DNA of 64,000 bases from Actinomycetes bacterium (lineage in GTDB: Bacteria > Actinomycetota > Acidimicrobiia > Acidimicrobiales > Ilumatobacteraceae), in assembly GCA_025358125.1 (NCBI GenBank), contig JANYKS010000097.1, positions 1-64,000 on the forward strand, read 5' to 3'. The position numbers and the translations under genes are program-made. Positions 43,542-51,816 of this stretch are shown one piece after another. Each line of letters opens with the position of its first letter. Position 1 is the first letter of the stretch. The notes beneath the pieces were generated by a model. That model saw only the letters and a program-made list of their open reading frames with translations. It searched no databases and was not told the DNA's origin.

Positions 43542-44968
43542 GGAATCGATCCTTTCCGCGCGAGCGGCTCAGCCCGATCTTCATCCTGGTCGTGATGGCG
43601 ATGATCCCCGCCGCGATGTTCGGTTACGTATGGCGCTGGGCCGCCGCCCGCCAAGTGCGTCCCGCTCCGGCCGAAGCCGTCGCCGTCGCCGCCCTCCCGG
43701 CCCCACTGACAACGCCGGTTCTCTCGTTGCGCCGGGCACCGCAGACGCTCGCGTCGACCACCAACGAGGCCGGTTTCGTCTCGAAGCTGTCCGATCTGTC
43801 GGCGTTCGTCGGCGACACGTCGTGCCTGGTCGTGCTGCTCGACGGGCGGAGCATCCTGAACCACGGCGGTGACATGCCCATCACCCCGGCCAGCAACGAA
43901 AAGCTGCTGACCGCGTCGGTCGCGTTGGAAGCGTTGGGTCCCGACTACACGTTCTCGACCAAGTTGCTCGGCGCAGTGACCAACGGTGTCGTCGCCGGCG
44001 ATCTGTACTTCGTCGGCGGGGGAGACCCGTTGCTGTCGACGGCCGACTATCCCGCGTCGATCACCCTCGAGAGGCACCCGCCGACGAACGTGACGCAACT
44101 GGAAACGCTGGTGGCCAACCTCATGGCTGCGGGGGTGACGAGTATCCAGGGCAACATCGTCGGCGACGATTCGCGCTACGACACCGAACGGTTCGTGCCG
44201 AGCTGGGGAAACCAGATCGCCGGCATCGAGGCCGGGCCGCTCGGTGCGCTGATGGTCAACGATGCGACGCGTACGTTGGGCACCGTCGTGCGCTATCCGG
44301 ACCCCGCCGTCGGCGCCGCAACCGATCTGAAGACGCTGCTCGTCAACGGCGGGATCACGGTCAGGGGCCGCCCAGTTTCGGGCACGGCTCCGCCTGATAT
44401 CCCCGAGATCGCCGCGGTGCAGTCGGCGCCGCTCGCCACGATCATTGCCGGGATGCTGACGGCGAGCGACGACAACACCGCCGAATTGCTGCTCAAGGAG
44501 ATCGGATTCCACTACAACGGCAGCGGCACCCGTGCCGCTGGTATCGAAGTCATCAAGGGAACGCTGACCACGTGGGGCATCGATGCAACCAAGGTCGCTC
44601 CTGTCGACGGGTCGGGACTCGACGGGGGCAACGTCGTCACGTGCGACATTTTGCTCCAGGTACTGCTTCACGCCCCACTCACCGGGCCGGTTGGGGCAGG
44701 ACTGCCGATAGCTGGTCAGACAGGCACGCTGTACAACCAATTCCTCGACACGCCGATGGTCGGGCGGCTGCACGCCAAGACGGGTACGTTGCGCAACGCG
44801 AAGGCGCTGACCGGATACGTCGACACGACGGCCGGGCAGATCGAATTCTCATTGATCCTCGATTTCGACAATGCCGCTTCCAATTATGCGGGAGTCTGGC
44901 AGGCACTCGGTCAGACGTTCTCGACGTATCCGACCGGGCCCACCATCGAACAACTCCAGCCGCGATAG
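43538..44968 (+). CDS. dacB: D-alanyl-D-alanine carboxypeptidase/endopeptidase (PBP4 type)
   Basis: This class C penicillin-binding protein trims peptidoglycan peptides outside the membrane. The 476 residues have an N-terminal signal anchor (IFILVVMAMIPAAMFGYVW), a Pro/Ala-rich linker, the SxxK motif in PASNEKLL, the SxN motif in ASDDNTAELL and the KTG motif in LHAKTGTL. The GTG start overlaps the acyl-CoA synthetase stop by 4 bases. Length fits the actinobacterial DacB type. Confidence 0.92.
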   Translation: MRNRSFPRERLSPIFILVVMAMIPAAMFGYVWRWAAARQVRPAPAEAVAVAALPAPLTTPVLSLRRAPQTLASTTNEAGFVSKLSDLSAFVGDTSCLVVLLDGRSILNHGGDMPITPASNEKLLTASVALEALGPDYTFSTKLLGAVTNGVVAGDLYFVGGGDPLLSTADYPASITLERHPPTNVTQLETLVANLMAAGVTSIQGNIVGDDSRYDTERFVPSWGNQIAGIEAGPLGALMVNDATRTLGTVVRYPDPAVGAATDLKTLLVNGGITVRGRPVSGTAPPDIPEIAAVQSAPLATIIAGMLTASDDNTAELLLKEIGFHYNGSGTRAAGIEVIKGTLTTWGIDATKVAPVDGSGLDGGNVVTCDILLQVLLHAPLTGPVGAGLPIAGQTGTLYNQFLDTPMVGRLHAKTGTLRNAKALTGYVDTTAGQIEFSLILDFDNAASNYAGVWQALGQTFSTYPTGPTIEQLQPR

Positions 44969-45014
44969 ACCGCGACGACGCGCCCAGCTCTCGGATTCGA
45001 CATAGTGTCGGCGA

Positions 45015-45686
45015 GTGGCGACGATGCCGATGTTCCCGCTGGGTTCCGTGCTGCTCCCTGGCGCCGTGCTGCCCCTGCACGTTTTCGAGCCGCGCTACCG
45101 CCGACTCGTCCAGGACTGCCTCGCCGACAACGATCACGAGTTCGGTGTGGTGCTGATCGAGCGCGGCGTCGAAGTTGGTGGTGGCGACTACCGGAGCATG
45201 GTCGGCACCGTCGCGAGGATGCTGCAGGTCGCCGAACTCGAGGACGGTCGCTATGCGCTGGTGACGGTGGGGACACGGCGGATCAACGTCAAGGCGTGGC
45301 TGCCCGACGATCCGTATCCGCTGGCCGTTGTCGAGGATTGGCCAGACGTCGACGACAGCGCAGGATCGCACGGGTCGCCCGCAGAACGAATCACCGCGGT
45401 TGCGGCCCGCGTCCGCCATCTGAACGCGCTTGCGGCCGAACTCGGGGATCCGAGCGCAGATACCACGTCGGAGATCAGGCCCGATCTGCTCGTCGCCAGC
45501 TATCAACTCAGTACGCTCGCGCCGCTCGGTCCCGCCGACCGCCAGCGCCTGCTCGGCGCCCGGGGTCCGAGCGAGCGGATGGACCTCCTCGACGTTGCGC
45601 TCGACGAGGTCGAGGACATGCTCCAGTTCCGGCTCGCGCATCACGCCGAGGGCGGGGCAACGGCCACGGATTTCGATGGCCCGTAG
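45015..45686 (+). CDS. stand-alone LonN-type substrate-binding domain protein
   Basis: The 223-residue protein matches only the N-terminal domain of Lon: MFPLGSVLLPGAVLPLHVFEPRYR, EFGVVLIERG, VGTVARMLQVAELEDGRYALVTVGTRRI. It has no AAA+ or protease domain. Such proteins are common and of unclear function; they may act as adaptors. CATAGT (45001-45006) ends 8 bases before GTG 45015; ATG 45024 is an alternative. Confidence 0.85.
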   Translation: MATMPMFPLGSVLLPGAVLPLHVFEPRYRRLVQDCLADNDHEFGVVLIERGVEVGGGDYRSMVGTVARMLQVAELEDGRYALVTVGTRRINVKAWLPDDPYPLAVVEDWPDVDDSAGSHGSPAERITAVAARVRHLNALAAELGDPSADTTSEIRPDLLVASYQLSTLAPLGPADRQRLLGARGPSERMDLLDVALDEVEDMLQFRLAHHAEGGATATDFDGP

Positions 45687-45720
45687 GAAATCAAGTCCCT
45701 GACGTGCTACACATAGAGGC

Positions 45721-46065
45721 GTGCCAGACCAGACCCGCAAGGCAGATGCTGCCACGAAAAAGGCCGATCCCGGCGAGATCGGCGAGGTCATCGACCTTGT
45801 CAAGACGTATGTCCGCCAGGAGACCCTCGGACCCCTGAAGGGCATCGGACGCAAGATCGGCTTCGGCGTCGCTGGCGCCTTCGCGGTGGGGCTCGGCCTG
45901 TTCTTGCTGTCGCTCGGCCTGCTCCGGCTGGTCCAGGACAAGATCCCGCGGCTGGCCCGTGGCGGGCTTTCGTGGATCTCCTATCTCATCGTGGTCATCT
46001 TCTGCGTCGCCGTTTCGGGGATTGCGGTGTGGCGCATCACCAAGATCGAAAAGGAATTGAACTGA
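45721..46065 (+). CDS. holin-like small membrane protein (phage_holin_3_6 type)
   Basis: The 114-residue protein has a soluble N-terminus (IGEVIDLVKTYVRQETLGPLKGIGRKIG) and two hydrophobic helices (GVAGAFAVGLGLFLLSLGLL; ISYLIVVIFCVAVSGIAVW). This is the pattern of the actinobacterial putative holin superfamily; there is no phage context. It is coupled to the next small membrane protein gene. Confidence 0.7.
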   Translation: MPDQTRKADAATKKADPGEIGEVIDLVKTYVRQETLGPLKGIGRKIGFGVAGAFAVGLGLFLLSLGLLRLVQDKIPRLARGGLSWISYLIVVIFCVAVSGIAVWRITKIEKELN

Positions 46066-46277
46066 TGGCCGATTCGCACAAGCGGGTGTCGCGCGACGAC
46101 CTCGAAGCAAAATTCCGCGACCTCCAGGGTGGGGTGCAGAGCAAGGTCGAAGACCGTAAGACGACTCTCGTGATGGGCGCGGTGGTGGGTGCGCTCGTGT
46201 TGTTGCTGCTCGTGTTCGTGGTCGGCAAGCGCAGCGGCAAGAAGAAAACCACTGTGGTCGAAATCCGTCGGGTCTGA
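46065..46277 (+). CDS. small single-helix membrane protein
   Basis: ATG 46065 overlaps the preceding stop (TGATG). The 70 residues have a charged helical N-terminus (RVSRDDLEAKFRDLQGGVQS), one membrane helix (VMGAVVGALVLLLLVFVVG) and a Lys-rich end. Length and layout suggest a membrane-anchored partner of the holin-like protein. Family not recognised. Confidence 0.65.
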   Translation: MADSHKRVSRDDLEAKFRDLQGGVQSKVEDRKTTLVMGAVVGALVLLLLVFVVGKRSGKKKTTVVEIRRV

Positions 46278-46280
46278 CGG

Positions 46281-46601
46281 ATGGCTCGCCGTCGTCGGCC
46301 CTCGATCCTGTCGCTCTCGGCACTCGCGCGCCGCAATGGCATCTACAAGGGGCTGCTCGGCGGCGACCGCCGTTGGCTGGCCATCGGCGGAGTGTTCTGG
46401 GGCGTTCGGGTGATGAAGAGGGCGCTCGCCAAGACCGAAGAATTCGTGACCATCGAGAAGCTGCAGCCGGGTCAATGGTTGAGCCTCCAGGCGATTCCGA
46501 CGCCGACCCGCCAAGAACGCAAGGCCGACCGAAGATCATCCCGCAGGTCATCCCAAGAACCATGCCAAAAGACATGCCAAAAAACATGCCAAAAAACATG
46601 A
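46281..46601 (+). CDS. small basic protein with a repetitive C-terminus
   Basis: The 106-residue protein starts with a basic stretch (MARRRRPSI), has a weakly hydrophobic middle (GDRRWLAIGGVFWGVRVMKRALA), and ends in Arg/Ser-rich sequence and CQKTCQKTCQKT. The last part is encoded by the 12-bp repeat at 46562-46597. Its stop overlaps the ttuB ATG, so ttuB translation is probably coupled to it. Function unknown; the Cys-Gln-Lys-Thr tail may be a by-product of the repeat. Confidence 0.6.
   Translation: MARRRRPSILSLSALARRNGIYKGLLGGDRRWLAIGGVFWGVRVMKRALAKTEEFVTIEKLQPGQWLSLQAIPTPTRQERKADRRSSRRSSQEPCQKTCQKTCQKT
46562..46597 (+). repeat. 12-bp tandem repeat carrying in-frame ATG codons
   Basis: Units ATGCCAAAAGAC, ATGCCAAAAAAC and ATGCCAAAAAAC precede ATG 46598; a degenerate fourth unit (ATCCCAAGAACC) lies at 46550-46561. 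The A-rich repeat stands out in GC-rich DNA. In the ttuB frame it reads MPKDMPKNMPKN; in the upstream gene it reads repeated CQKT. Confidence 0.9.
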
Positions 46602-46798
46602 GGGTGCTGCTCCGCAACCCGCGCCGTGAACTCGACATCGCGGGCCCTCGGCGGGTTCACGCGTTGCTGGCCGATCTCGAGCTCAACCGCGAATCACATC
46701 TCGTCATCCGCAACGGCACGCTCGTGCCGAGCGACGAAGAGTTGGCCGCCGACGACGTGGTCGAGATCCGCCCCGTCATCAGCGGCGGAGCCGTGTGA
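46598..46798 (+). CDS. ttuB: ubiquitin-like sulfur carrier protein TtuB
   Basis: In Thermus, TtuB carries thiocarboxylate sulfur to TtuA for 2-thiolation of tRNA position 54. It can also be conjugated to proteins. The 66 residues begin MRVLLRNPRRELDI and end RPVISGGAV. The beta-grasp pattern and the ISGG end match Thermus TtuB, but two extra residues (Ala-Val) follow the Gly-Gly, so maturation would need a protease. ATG 46598 overlaps the upstream stop; in-frame ATGs at 46562, 46574 and 46586 could extend the N-terminus. ttuA follows with GTGA overlap. Confidence 0.82.
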   Translation: MRVLLRNPRRELDIAGPRRVHALLADLELNRESHLVIRNGTLVPSDEELAADDVVEIRPVISGGAV

Positions 46799-47748
46799 AG
46801 TGCCGGGTCTGTCGCGAGCCGGCAGTCATCGACGTTCCCCGTCATAACGCCAACTTCTGCGCGCCCCATTTTCTCGACATGTGCCGCCGCCAGGTGCGCA
46901 AAGCGATCGACGACTTCGACATGTTGGAAGCCGACGATCGGATCCTCATCGCAGTCTCGGGTGGCAAGGACAGCCTCGCCATCTGGGACATGCTGATCGA
47001 TCTCGGCTATCAGGCCGATGGGCTGTACATCGGCCTCGGTATCGGCAGCTACAGCGACGTCTCCGGCGAATATGCGCGGGCGTTCGCAACCGAACGTGGT
47101 CTTCATCTGATCGAGGTGTCGTTGCGCGACGACTACGGCTACGACGTGCCGACCGCGACGGCCGCGACCCGTCGAGTTCCCTGCTCGGCGTGCGGAATGA
47201 GCAAGCGTCATCTGTTCGACAAGGCGGCGATCGACGGCGACTACACGGTGCTCGTCACCGGACACAACCTCGACGACGAAGCCGCCGTGCTCTACGGCAA
47301 CACGCTGCGGTGGGAATTGGAGTACCTCGCCCGCCAGCTCCCGACACTGCCCGCCGGCAACGGCTTCCCGAAAAAGGTCAAGCCGCTGGTCCGCCTGTCT
47401 GAGCGGGAGACCGCGGCATGGTGCATCATCCGCGGGATCGACTACCTCGTCGACGAATGCCCGATCGCGGCGGGCAACCGGCACCTCGGTTTCAAGGCAG
47501 CACTCAACACCATCGAGGCCGAGTCGCCCGGCACGAAAACGGCCTTCTACCTCAATTTCGTCGAGAAGGTGGCTCCACTGCTGGCAGCCCACGCCTTTGC
47601 CAACGATGTCACGCTGCACCCGTGCACCCGGTGTGGGGCACCGACGACCGGCGAGATCTGCGCGTTCTGCCATCTCGTCGAGACCGCGAGTGCGCACGAG
47701 CCGGTTCCGGTCGAGCTGATCACCGGAAAGGGCGCCAGACGCCGATGA
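46795..47748 (+). CDS. ttuA: tRNA U54 2-sulfurtransferase TtuA
   Basis: TtuA makes 2-thioribothymidine at T-loop position 54 using TtuB-bound sulfur. The 317-residue protein has the N-terminal zinc finger (CRVCREPA...NFCAPH), the PP-loop VSGGKDSL, the Fe-S cysteines (CSACGMSKR and later DECPIA), GHNLDDEAAVL, and a C-terminal zinc finger (CTRCGAPTTGEICAFC). All cluster and zinc ligands appear present. It lies between ttuB and trmI; in Thermus m1A58, made by TrmI, promotes 2-thiolation of T54. Confidence 0.88.
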   Translation: MKCRVCREPAVIDVPRHNANFCAPHFLDMCRRQVRKAIDDFDMLEADDRILIAVSGGKDSLAIWDMLIDLGYQADGLYIGLGIGSYSDVSGEYARAFATERGLHLIEVSLRDDYGYDVPTATAATRRVPCSACGMSKRHLFDKAAIDGDYTVLVTGHNLDDEAAVLYGNTLRWELEYLARQLPTLPAGNGFPKKVKPLVRLSERETAAWCIIRGIDYLVDECPIAAGNRHLGFKAALNTIEAESPGTKTAFYLNFVEKVAPLLAAHAFANDVTLHPCTRCGAPTTGEICAFCHLVETASAHEPVPVELITGKGARRR

Positions 47749-48626
47749 ACAAGCCATTCGAATACGGCGACCGCGTCCTGCTCCTCGACAACAAGCAGCG
47801 GCGCTACCTCATCATTCTCAAAGAGGGCGGAGAGTTCCACAGCCACAACGGGTTCGTGCCCCACGCCGACATCGTCGCCAACTTCGAGGGCTTGCTCGCC
47901 AAGTCCACCAAGGGTTCGTCGTACATCGTGCTCAGACCGACGCTCGAAGACTTCGTGGTCGAGATGCCCCGCGGCGCACAGGTGATCTACCCGAAGGACC
48001 TCGCACCGATCTGCATGCTTGCCGACATCGGCCCCGGCGTGCGGGTGTTCGAGAGCGGCGTCGGCAGCGGTGCGCTGTCGATGACGATGCTGCGTTACGG
48101 CGCCGAGATCGTCGGCTACGAGCTGCGCCAGGATTTCGCCAACCGGGCCACATCCAATGTCCGCTCATTCCTCGGCGAGGACGCGCTCAGCCGCTATCAC
48201 GTCGAACTCCGCGACTGCTACGAAGGCATCGACGGCACCGACTTCGACCGGGTAGTGCTCGACATTCCCGAGCCGTGGAAGGTCATTGCGCACGCCGAGA
48301 AGGCACTGCGCCTCGGTGGCATCCTCGTTGCCTACACCCCATCCATCACCCAGGCTGTGCAGGTGCGCGAGGCGCTGGCACGGAGCCGAGCGTGGAACAT
48401 GACCCGAACGCTCGAGGTGCTCCATCGCGGCTGGCACATCGAGGGTCAGGCAGTTCGGCCCGATCACCGGATGGTCGCCCACACCGCGTTTTTGACCACG
48501 GCCCGGTTCCTCGGCCTGCACGACAAGCCGCCGGTCGGCGACGAGGCGCTGGAGGACGAAGTGGCCGGCGATCAGGCTGCTACAGAACCGCTCGCTGCAG
48601 CCAATTGCGGAGCTGGCGATAGTTGA
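47745..48626 (+). CDS. trmI: tRNA (adenine58-N1)-methyltransferase TrmI
   Basis: TrmI methylates A58 in the tRNA T-loop using SAM. The 293 residues start MNKPFEYGDRVLLLDNKQRRYLI and contain the tetramer-type FVPHADIVANFEG, RGAQVIYPKDLAPICMLADIGPG, the SAM motif VFESGVGSGALSMTML and the catalytic VVLDIPEPWKVI. ATG 47745 overlaps the ttuA stop. trmI lies just upstream of mpa in many actinobacteria. The C-terminal 47 bases overlap the converging esterase gene. Confidence 0.93.
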   Translation: MNKPFEYGDRVLLLDNKQRRYLIILKEGGEFHSHNGFVPHADIVANFEGLLAKSTKGSSYIVLRPTLEDFVVEMPRGAQVIYPKDLAPICMLADIGPGVRVFESGVGSGALSMTMLRYGAEIVGYELRQDFANRATSNVRSFLGEDALSRYHVELRDCYEGIDGTDFDRVVLDIPEPWKVIAHAEKALRLGGILVAYTPSITQAVQVREALARSRAWNMTRTLEVLHRGWHIEGQAVRPDHRMVAHTAFLTTARFLGLHDKPPVGDEALEDEVAGDQAATEPLAAANCGAGDS

Positions 48627-49608
48627 CATCCGGCCAGCCCGAATGGCCGGCCCCCTCGGCGACATCGAGCCAGACCCGGCCTGCGTCGCCACTGACACGG
48701 GTGGCCAACGCCTCGAACGGAACGGCCTGCGAGGCGGGCGGCACGAGTGTGTCGCCTCCCCCCGCGAACAGGTAGCCCGTCGGGTCGGCCGGGTCGAGCC
48801 ACGTCGCAGCCGACGCCTTGGCGACCTCGTCCGCGTCGCAGATCGCTGTGCGGTCGGCTTGGATCACACAGCTCGGGAACAATGCGGCCGCGCTCGGTGC
48901 GAGGAAGTTGCCGAGCAGCTGATCGTGTGAGGTGACGACGGCCTGCATATCGGTCGGTCCGTTGAAGTCGACATATCCGCGAACGTCCGAAGTCGCGGCG
49001 GATACCGCTGCGTCCATGTGCTCGAACGGCGGTTCCATCGAGCCGGGGGAGAGGGCCGCGATGGTGGCGAGCTGGCCGCCGGCCGAGTAGCCGGCCACGA
49101 TGAGCCGACTCGGATCGATTCCCAGCTCAGACGCGTGGCCTTTGACGAAGCGGAGCGCAAGTTTCACGTCGGCAATCTGATCGAGGAAGCGAGCGGCCGC
49201 GCACAGCGGTTGAGCGGCGCCTGCGCACGTCAGGCGGTAGTCGATCGAGACGACGTTCCAGCCGTATCCGAGCAGATCGAGTACCAGTGGTGGCACCTGC
49301 GTCCTGTCGCCGCCGCTCCACGCCCCGCCGTGGACGAACACGATCGTCCGACCGTCTCGCTGCGTGGCCGTCGATGCGTACAGATCGAGTCGCTGCGCCC
49401 GCAGCGGACCGTACGCCACGCCGCGCGTGATGTCGGCGTGCGACGTCGCGGCCGCCGGGTTCCAGCGTGAGGCCCGACTCGGATTGCCGACGAGACAACC
49501 CGACGTAGCGGCCGCCAAGAGAGCAGCCGACGACAGCGCGCGCAGCAGCCGAAAACGGGCGATGGGGCGCCGAAGCGCCCCATCGTTGGACTGCTGTGGC
49601 GTCAACAT
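48580..49608 (-). CDS. alpha/beta hydrolase (carboxylesterase) lipoprotein
   Basis: The 342-residue protein has an N-terminal signal ending in a lipobox (LLAAATSGC), so it is probably membrane-anchored outside the cell. The hydrolase domain has the oxyanion motif FVHGGAWSGG, the nucleophile elbow AGYSAGG and a C-terminal His in GAGHSGW, like BD-FAE/carboxylesterases. ATG 49608 was chosen because it directly precedes the signal peptide region; no clear promoter is seen. Substrate unknown. Confidence 0.85.
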   Translation of the reverse strand: MLTPQQSNDGALRRPIARFRLLRALSSAALLAAATSGCLVGNPSRASRWNPAAATSHADITRGVAYGPLRAQRLDLYASTATQRDGRTIVFVHGGAWSGGDRTQVPPLVLDLLGYGWNVVSIDYRLTCAGAAQPLCAAARFLDQIADVKLALRFVKGHASELGIDPSRLIVAGYSAGGQLATIAALSPGSMEPPFEHMDAAVSAATSDVRGYVDFNGPTDMQAVVTSHDQLLGNFLAPSAAALFPSCVIQADRTAICDADEVAKASAATWLDPADPTGYLFAGGGDTLVPPASQAVPFEALATRVSGDAGRVWLDVAEGAGHSGWPDVNYRQLRNWLQRAVL

Positions 49609-49622
49609 GCCACTGGAACCCG

Positions 49623-49868
49623 CTACGGCTCGATGAAGATGCACTCGCCGGGGCACTCTTCGGCGCTTTCGATCACACCATCGAGCTGACCATCAGGGAT
49701 ATCGGCCATACCCTCGGCACCCTGGGGGTTACCCTTGGCCGTCGCATAGATCTTGGCACCCTCACGGACGTACGCCAAACCATCGTCGAGGAGGGTAAAC
49801 ACGTCGGGGGCGATCTCTTCGCAGAGTCCGTCTCCGGTGCACAGATCCTGGTCGATCCAGACCTTCAT
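49623..49868 (-). CDS. single-cluster ferredoxin
   Basis: The 81-residue ferredoxin begins MKVWIDQDLCTGDGLC. The Cys-X5-Cys spacing with Asp at the usual second-Cys site, followed by a distal ECPGECIF, is typical of 3Fe-4S (or 4Fe-4S with a non-Cys ligand) ferredoxins that feed cytochromes P450 and other oxidoreductases. An AGGAG site lies 12 bases before the ATG, so this gene is leadered. No P450 is adjacent. It is divergent from mpa. Confidence 0.88.
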   Translation of the reverse strand: MKVWIDQDLCTGDGLCEEIAPDVFTLLDDGLAYVREGAKIYATAKGNPQGAEGMADIPDGQLDGVIESAEECPGECIFIEP

Positions 49869-49950
49869 GATGTTGGTGTCTCCTTGGGAGGCTGACGAAG
49901 CGCTGCTCACCCTACACGCCGAAGATGGCGAAAGTGGTGTTTGATAAACG

Positions 49951-49974
49951 CTACACGAGTCACATCGCGTGTAG
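49951..49974. promoter_or_regulatory. inverted repeat in the ferredoxin/mpa intergenic region
   Basis: CTACACG-N10-CGTGTAG is a perfect 7-bp-arm inverted repeat, 60 bases upstream of the mpa start. A TAGGTT hexamer overlaps its right arm (49972-49977), so a bound protein could control mpa transcription. Confidence 0.45.
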
Positions 49975-50033
49975 GTTCGAGACAGCGAGACGTGGCGACG
50001 AAGTCGCCCATGACGCGAACTCGGAGGTGCAAC

Positions 50034-51749
50034 GTGACGGCAGCAGACGACGACACGAAGGATGTGCTCAGCGCACAGGTCATCGTGCTCGAAGAAGAGA
50101 TCGCCCACCTCCGCAACAAGCTGGTCGACGCCCCGAAGCGAATGCGCGCGCTCGAGGAGCGGCTGCTCGAGACGAAGGGCCAATTGGCCCATCTCACCTC
50201 CCAGAACGAAAAGCTCAGCTACACCCTGCGCGAGGCTCGCGATCATATTGCGTCGCTACGCGACGAGGTCGAAAAGCTGACTCAGCCGCCTTCGGCCTAC
50301 GGAGTGGTCGTCGGCAAGAACGACGACGGCACCGTCGACGTGTTGTCGAGTGGTCGCAAGATGCGGGTCAGCCTGCACCCCGACATCGAGCACGACAACC
50401 TCGAACGCGGGGCCGAGGTCGTACTCAACGAAAGCTTCAACGTCATTCTCGCGAGGGCCCCCGAGATCACCGGTGAAGTCGTCACCATCAAAGACGTGCT
50501 GGAAGACGGCGTCAGGGCGCTCGTGGTCGGCCGTGCCGACGAGGAGCGGATCTGCGAGCTCGCCGATGCCGTCCGAGGGATCCACCTGCGCCCCGGCGAT
50601 TCGATCCGGATGGACCCGCGCACGAACATGCTGCTCGAGAAGCTGGCCAGGCCCGAGGTCGAGGATCTCCTGCTCGAAGAGGTGCCGGACATCTCCTACG
50701 CCGATATCGGCGGCCTCGACGATCAGATCGAACAGATCGCCGACGCGGTCGAACTGCCGTACCTGTACCAAGAGTTGTTCGCCGAGCACCGCCTGCCGGC
50801 GCCAAAGGGCATCCTGCTCTACGGGCCCCCAGGGTGCGGCAAGACACTCATCGCCAAGGCCGTCGCGAACAGCCTTGCCAAGAAGGTGGCGGCGTCCACC
50901 GGGGGCGAGAAGGGCCGCAGCTACTTCATCAACATCAAAGGTCCCGAGCTGCTCAACAAGTACGTCGGCGAGACCGAGCGCCAGATCCGGCTGGTGTTCC
51001 AACGCGCTCGTGAGAAGAGCGAGGAGGGCTGGCCGGTGATCGTCTTCTTCGACGAGATGGACAGCATGTTCCGCACCCGCGGGTCGGGCATCAGCTCCGA
51101 CATGGAGAGCACCATCGTGCCCCAACTGCTGTCGGAGATCGACGGTGTCGAGGGCTTGCGCAACGTCATCGTCATCGGCGCCACCAACCGTGAGGACCTG
51201 ATCGACCCGGCGATCCTGCGTCCCGGCCGGCTCGACGTGAAGATCAAGATCGAGCGCCCGAATGCCGTTGCGGCAGCGCAGATCTTCGCCCAGTACCTCA
51301 CCAACGAGATTCCGATCGCGCCGAACGAGGAGGTGCCGGCGATGATCGAGCGAACAGTCGCCGAGATGTACCGCGACGACGAGGCCAACCGCTTCCTCGA
51401 AGTGACGTATCAGAACGGCGACAAGGAGATCTTGTACTACAAGGACTTCTCGTCGGGAGCAATGATCGAAAACATCGTGCGGCGGGCCAAGAAACTTGCG
51501 ATCAAGCGTCTCATCGCTGGAGGAGTCAAGGGCGTCTCCACCCAGGACCTGTTCGACTCGATCAAACAGGAGTACAAAGAGCACGAAGACCTGCCGAACA
51601 CGACCAACCCCGACGACTGGGCCAAGATCAGCGGCAAGAAGGGCGAGCGGATCGTGTTCATCCGCACGCTCGTCAACGAGGGCAAGGCGGCCACGGCCGT
51701 CGAGGGCGGCCGCGCGATCGAACGAGTCGGAACAGGCCAATACCTGTGA
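50034..51749 (+). CDS. mpa: proteasome-associated AAA+ ATPase Mpa/ARC
   Basis: Mpa recognises pupylated proteins, unfolds them and feeds them to the 20S proteasome. The 571 residues comprise an N-terminal coiled coil that binds Pup (about 10-85), tandem OB domains, an AAA+ domain ([33 protein letters not shown]) and the C-terminal GQYL that docks into the proteasome. GTG 50034 has a GGAGG site 6 bases upstream; ATG 50010 is an alternative. It follows trmI with two reverse genes between. Confidence 0.95.
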   Translation: MTAADDDTKDVLSAQVIVLEEEIAHLRNKLVDAPKRMRALEERLLETKGQLAHLTSQNEKLSYTLREARDHIASLRDEVEKLTQPPSAYGVVVGKNDDGTVDVLSSGRKMRVSLHPDIEHDNLERGAEVVLNESFNVILARAPEITGEVVTIKDVLEDGVRALVVGRADEERICELADAVRGIHLRPGDSIRMDPRTNMLLEKLARPEVEDLLLEEVPDISYADIGGLDDQIEQIADAVELPYLYQELFAEHRLPAPKGILLYGPPGCGKTLIAKAVANSLAKKVAASTGGEKGRSYFINIKGPELLNKYVGETERQIRLVFQRAREKSEEGWPVIVFFDEMDSMFRTRGSGISSDMESTIVPQLLSEIDGVEGLRNVIVIGATNREDLIDPAILRPGRLDVKIKIERPNAVAAAQIFAQYLTNEIPIAPNEEVPAMIERTVAEMYRDDEANRFLEVTYQNGDKEILYYKDFSSGAMIENIVRRAKKLAIKRLIAGGVKGVSTQDLFDSIKQEYKEHEDLPNTTNPDDWAKISGKKGERIVFIRTLVNEGKAATAVEGGRAIERVGTGQYL

Positions 51750-51804
51750 CAGCGCCGAGTTCGTGTCCGCTCTCATAAGCCCTGGCCGCACCGCTATGGA
51801 GCGA

Positions 51805-51810
51805 TAGGGT
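51805..51810 (+). promoter_or_regulatory. leaderless -10 of dop
   Basis: TAGGGT ends 6 bases before ATG 51817, so dop-pup-prcBA may be transcribed independently of mpa. Confidence 0.55.
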
Positions 51811-51816
51811 CACGCC

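Noticed and set aside
45721-46065. Holin-like gene as evidence of a prophage
   Set aside because: No phage structural, integrase or lysin genes nearby; this holin-like family is common in actinobacterial chromosomes.
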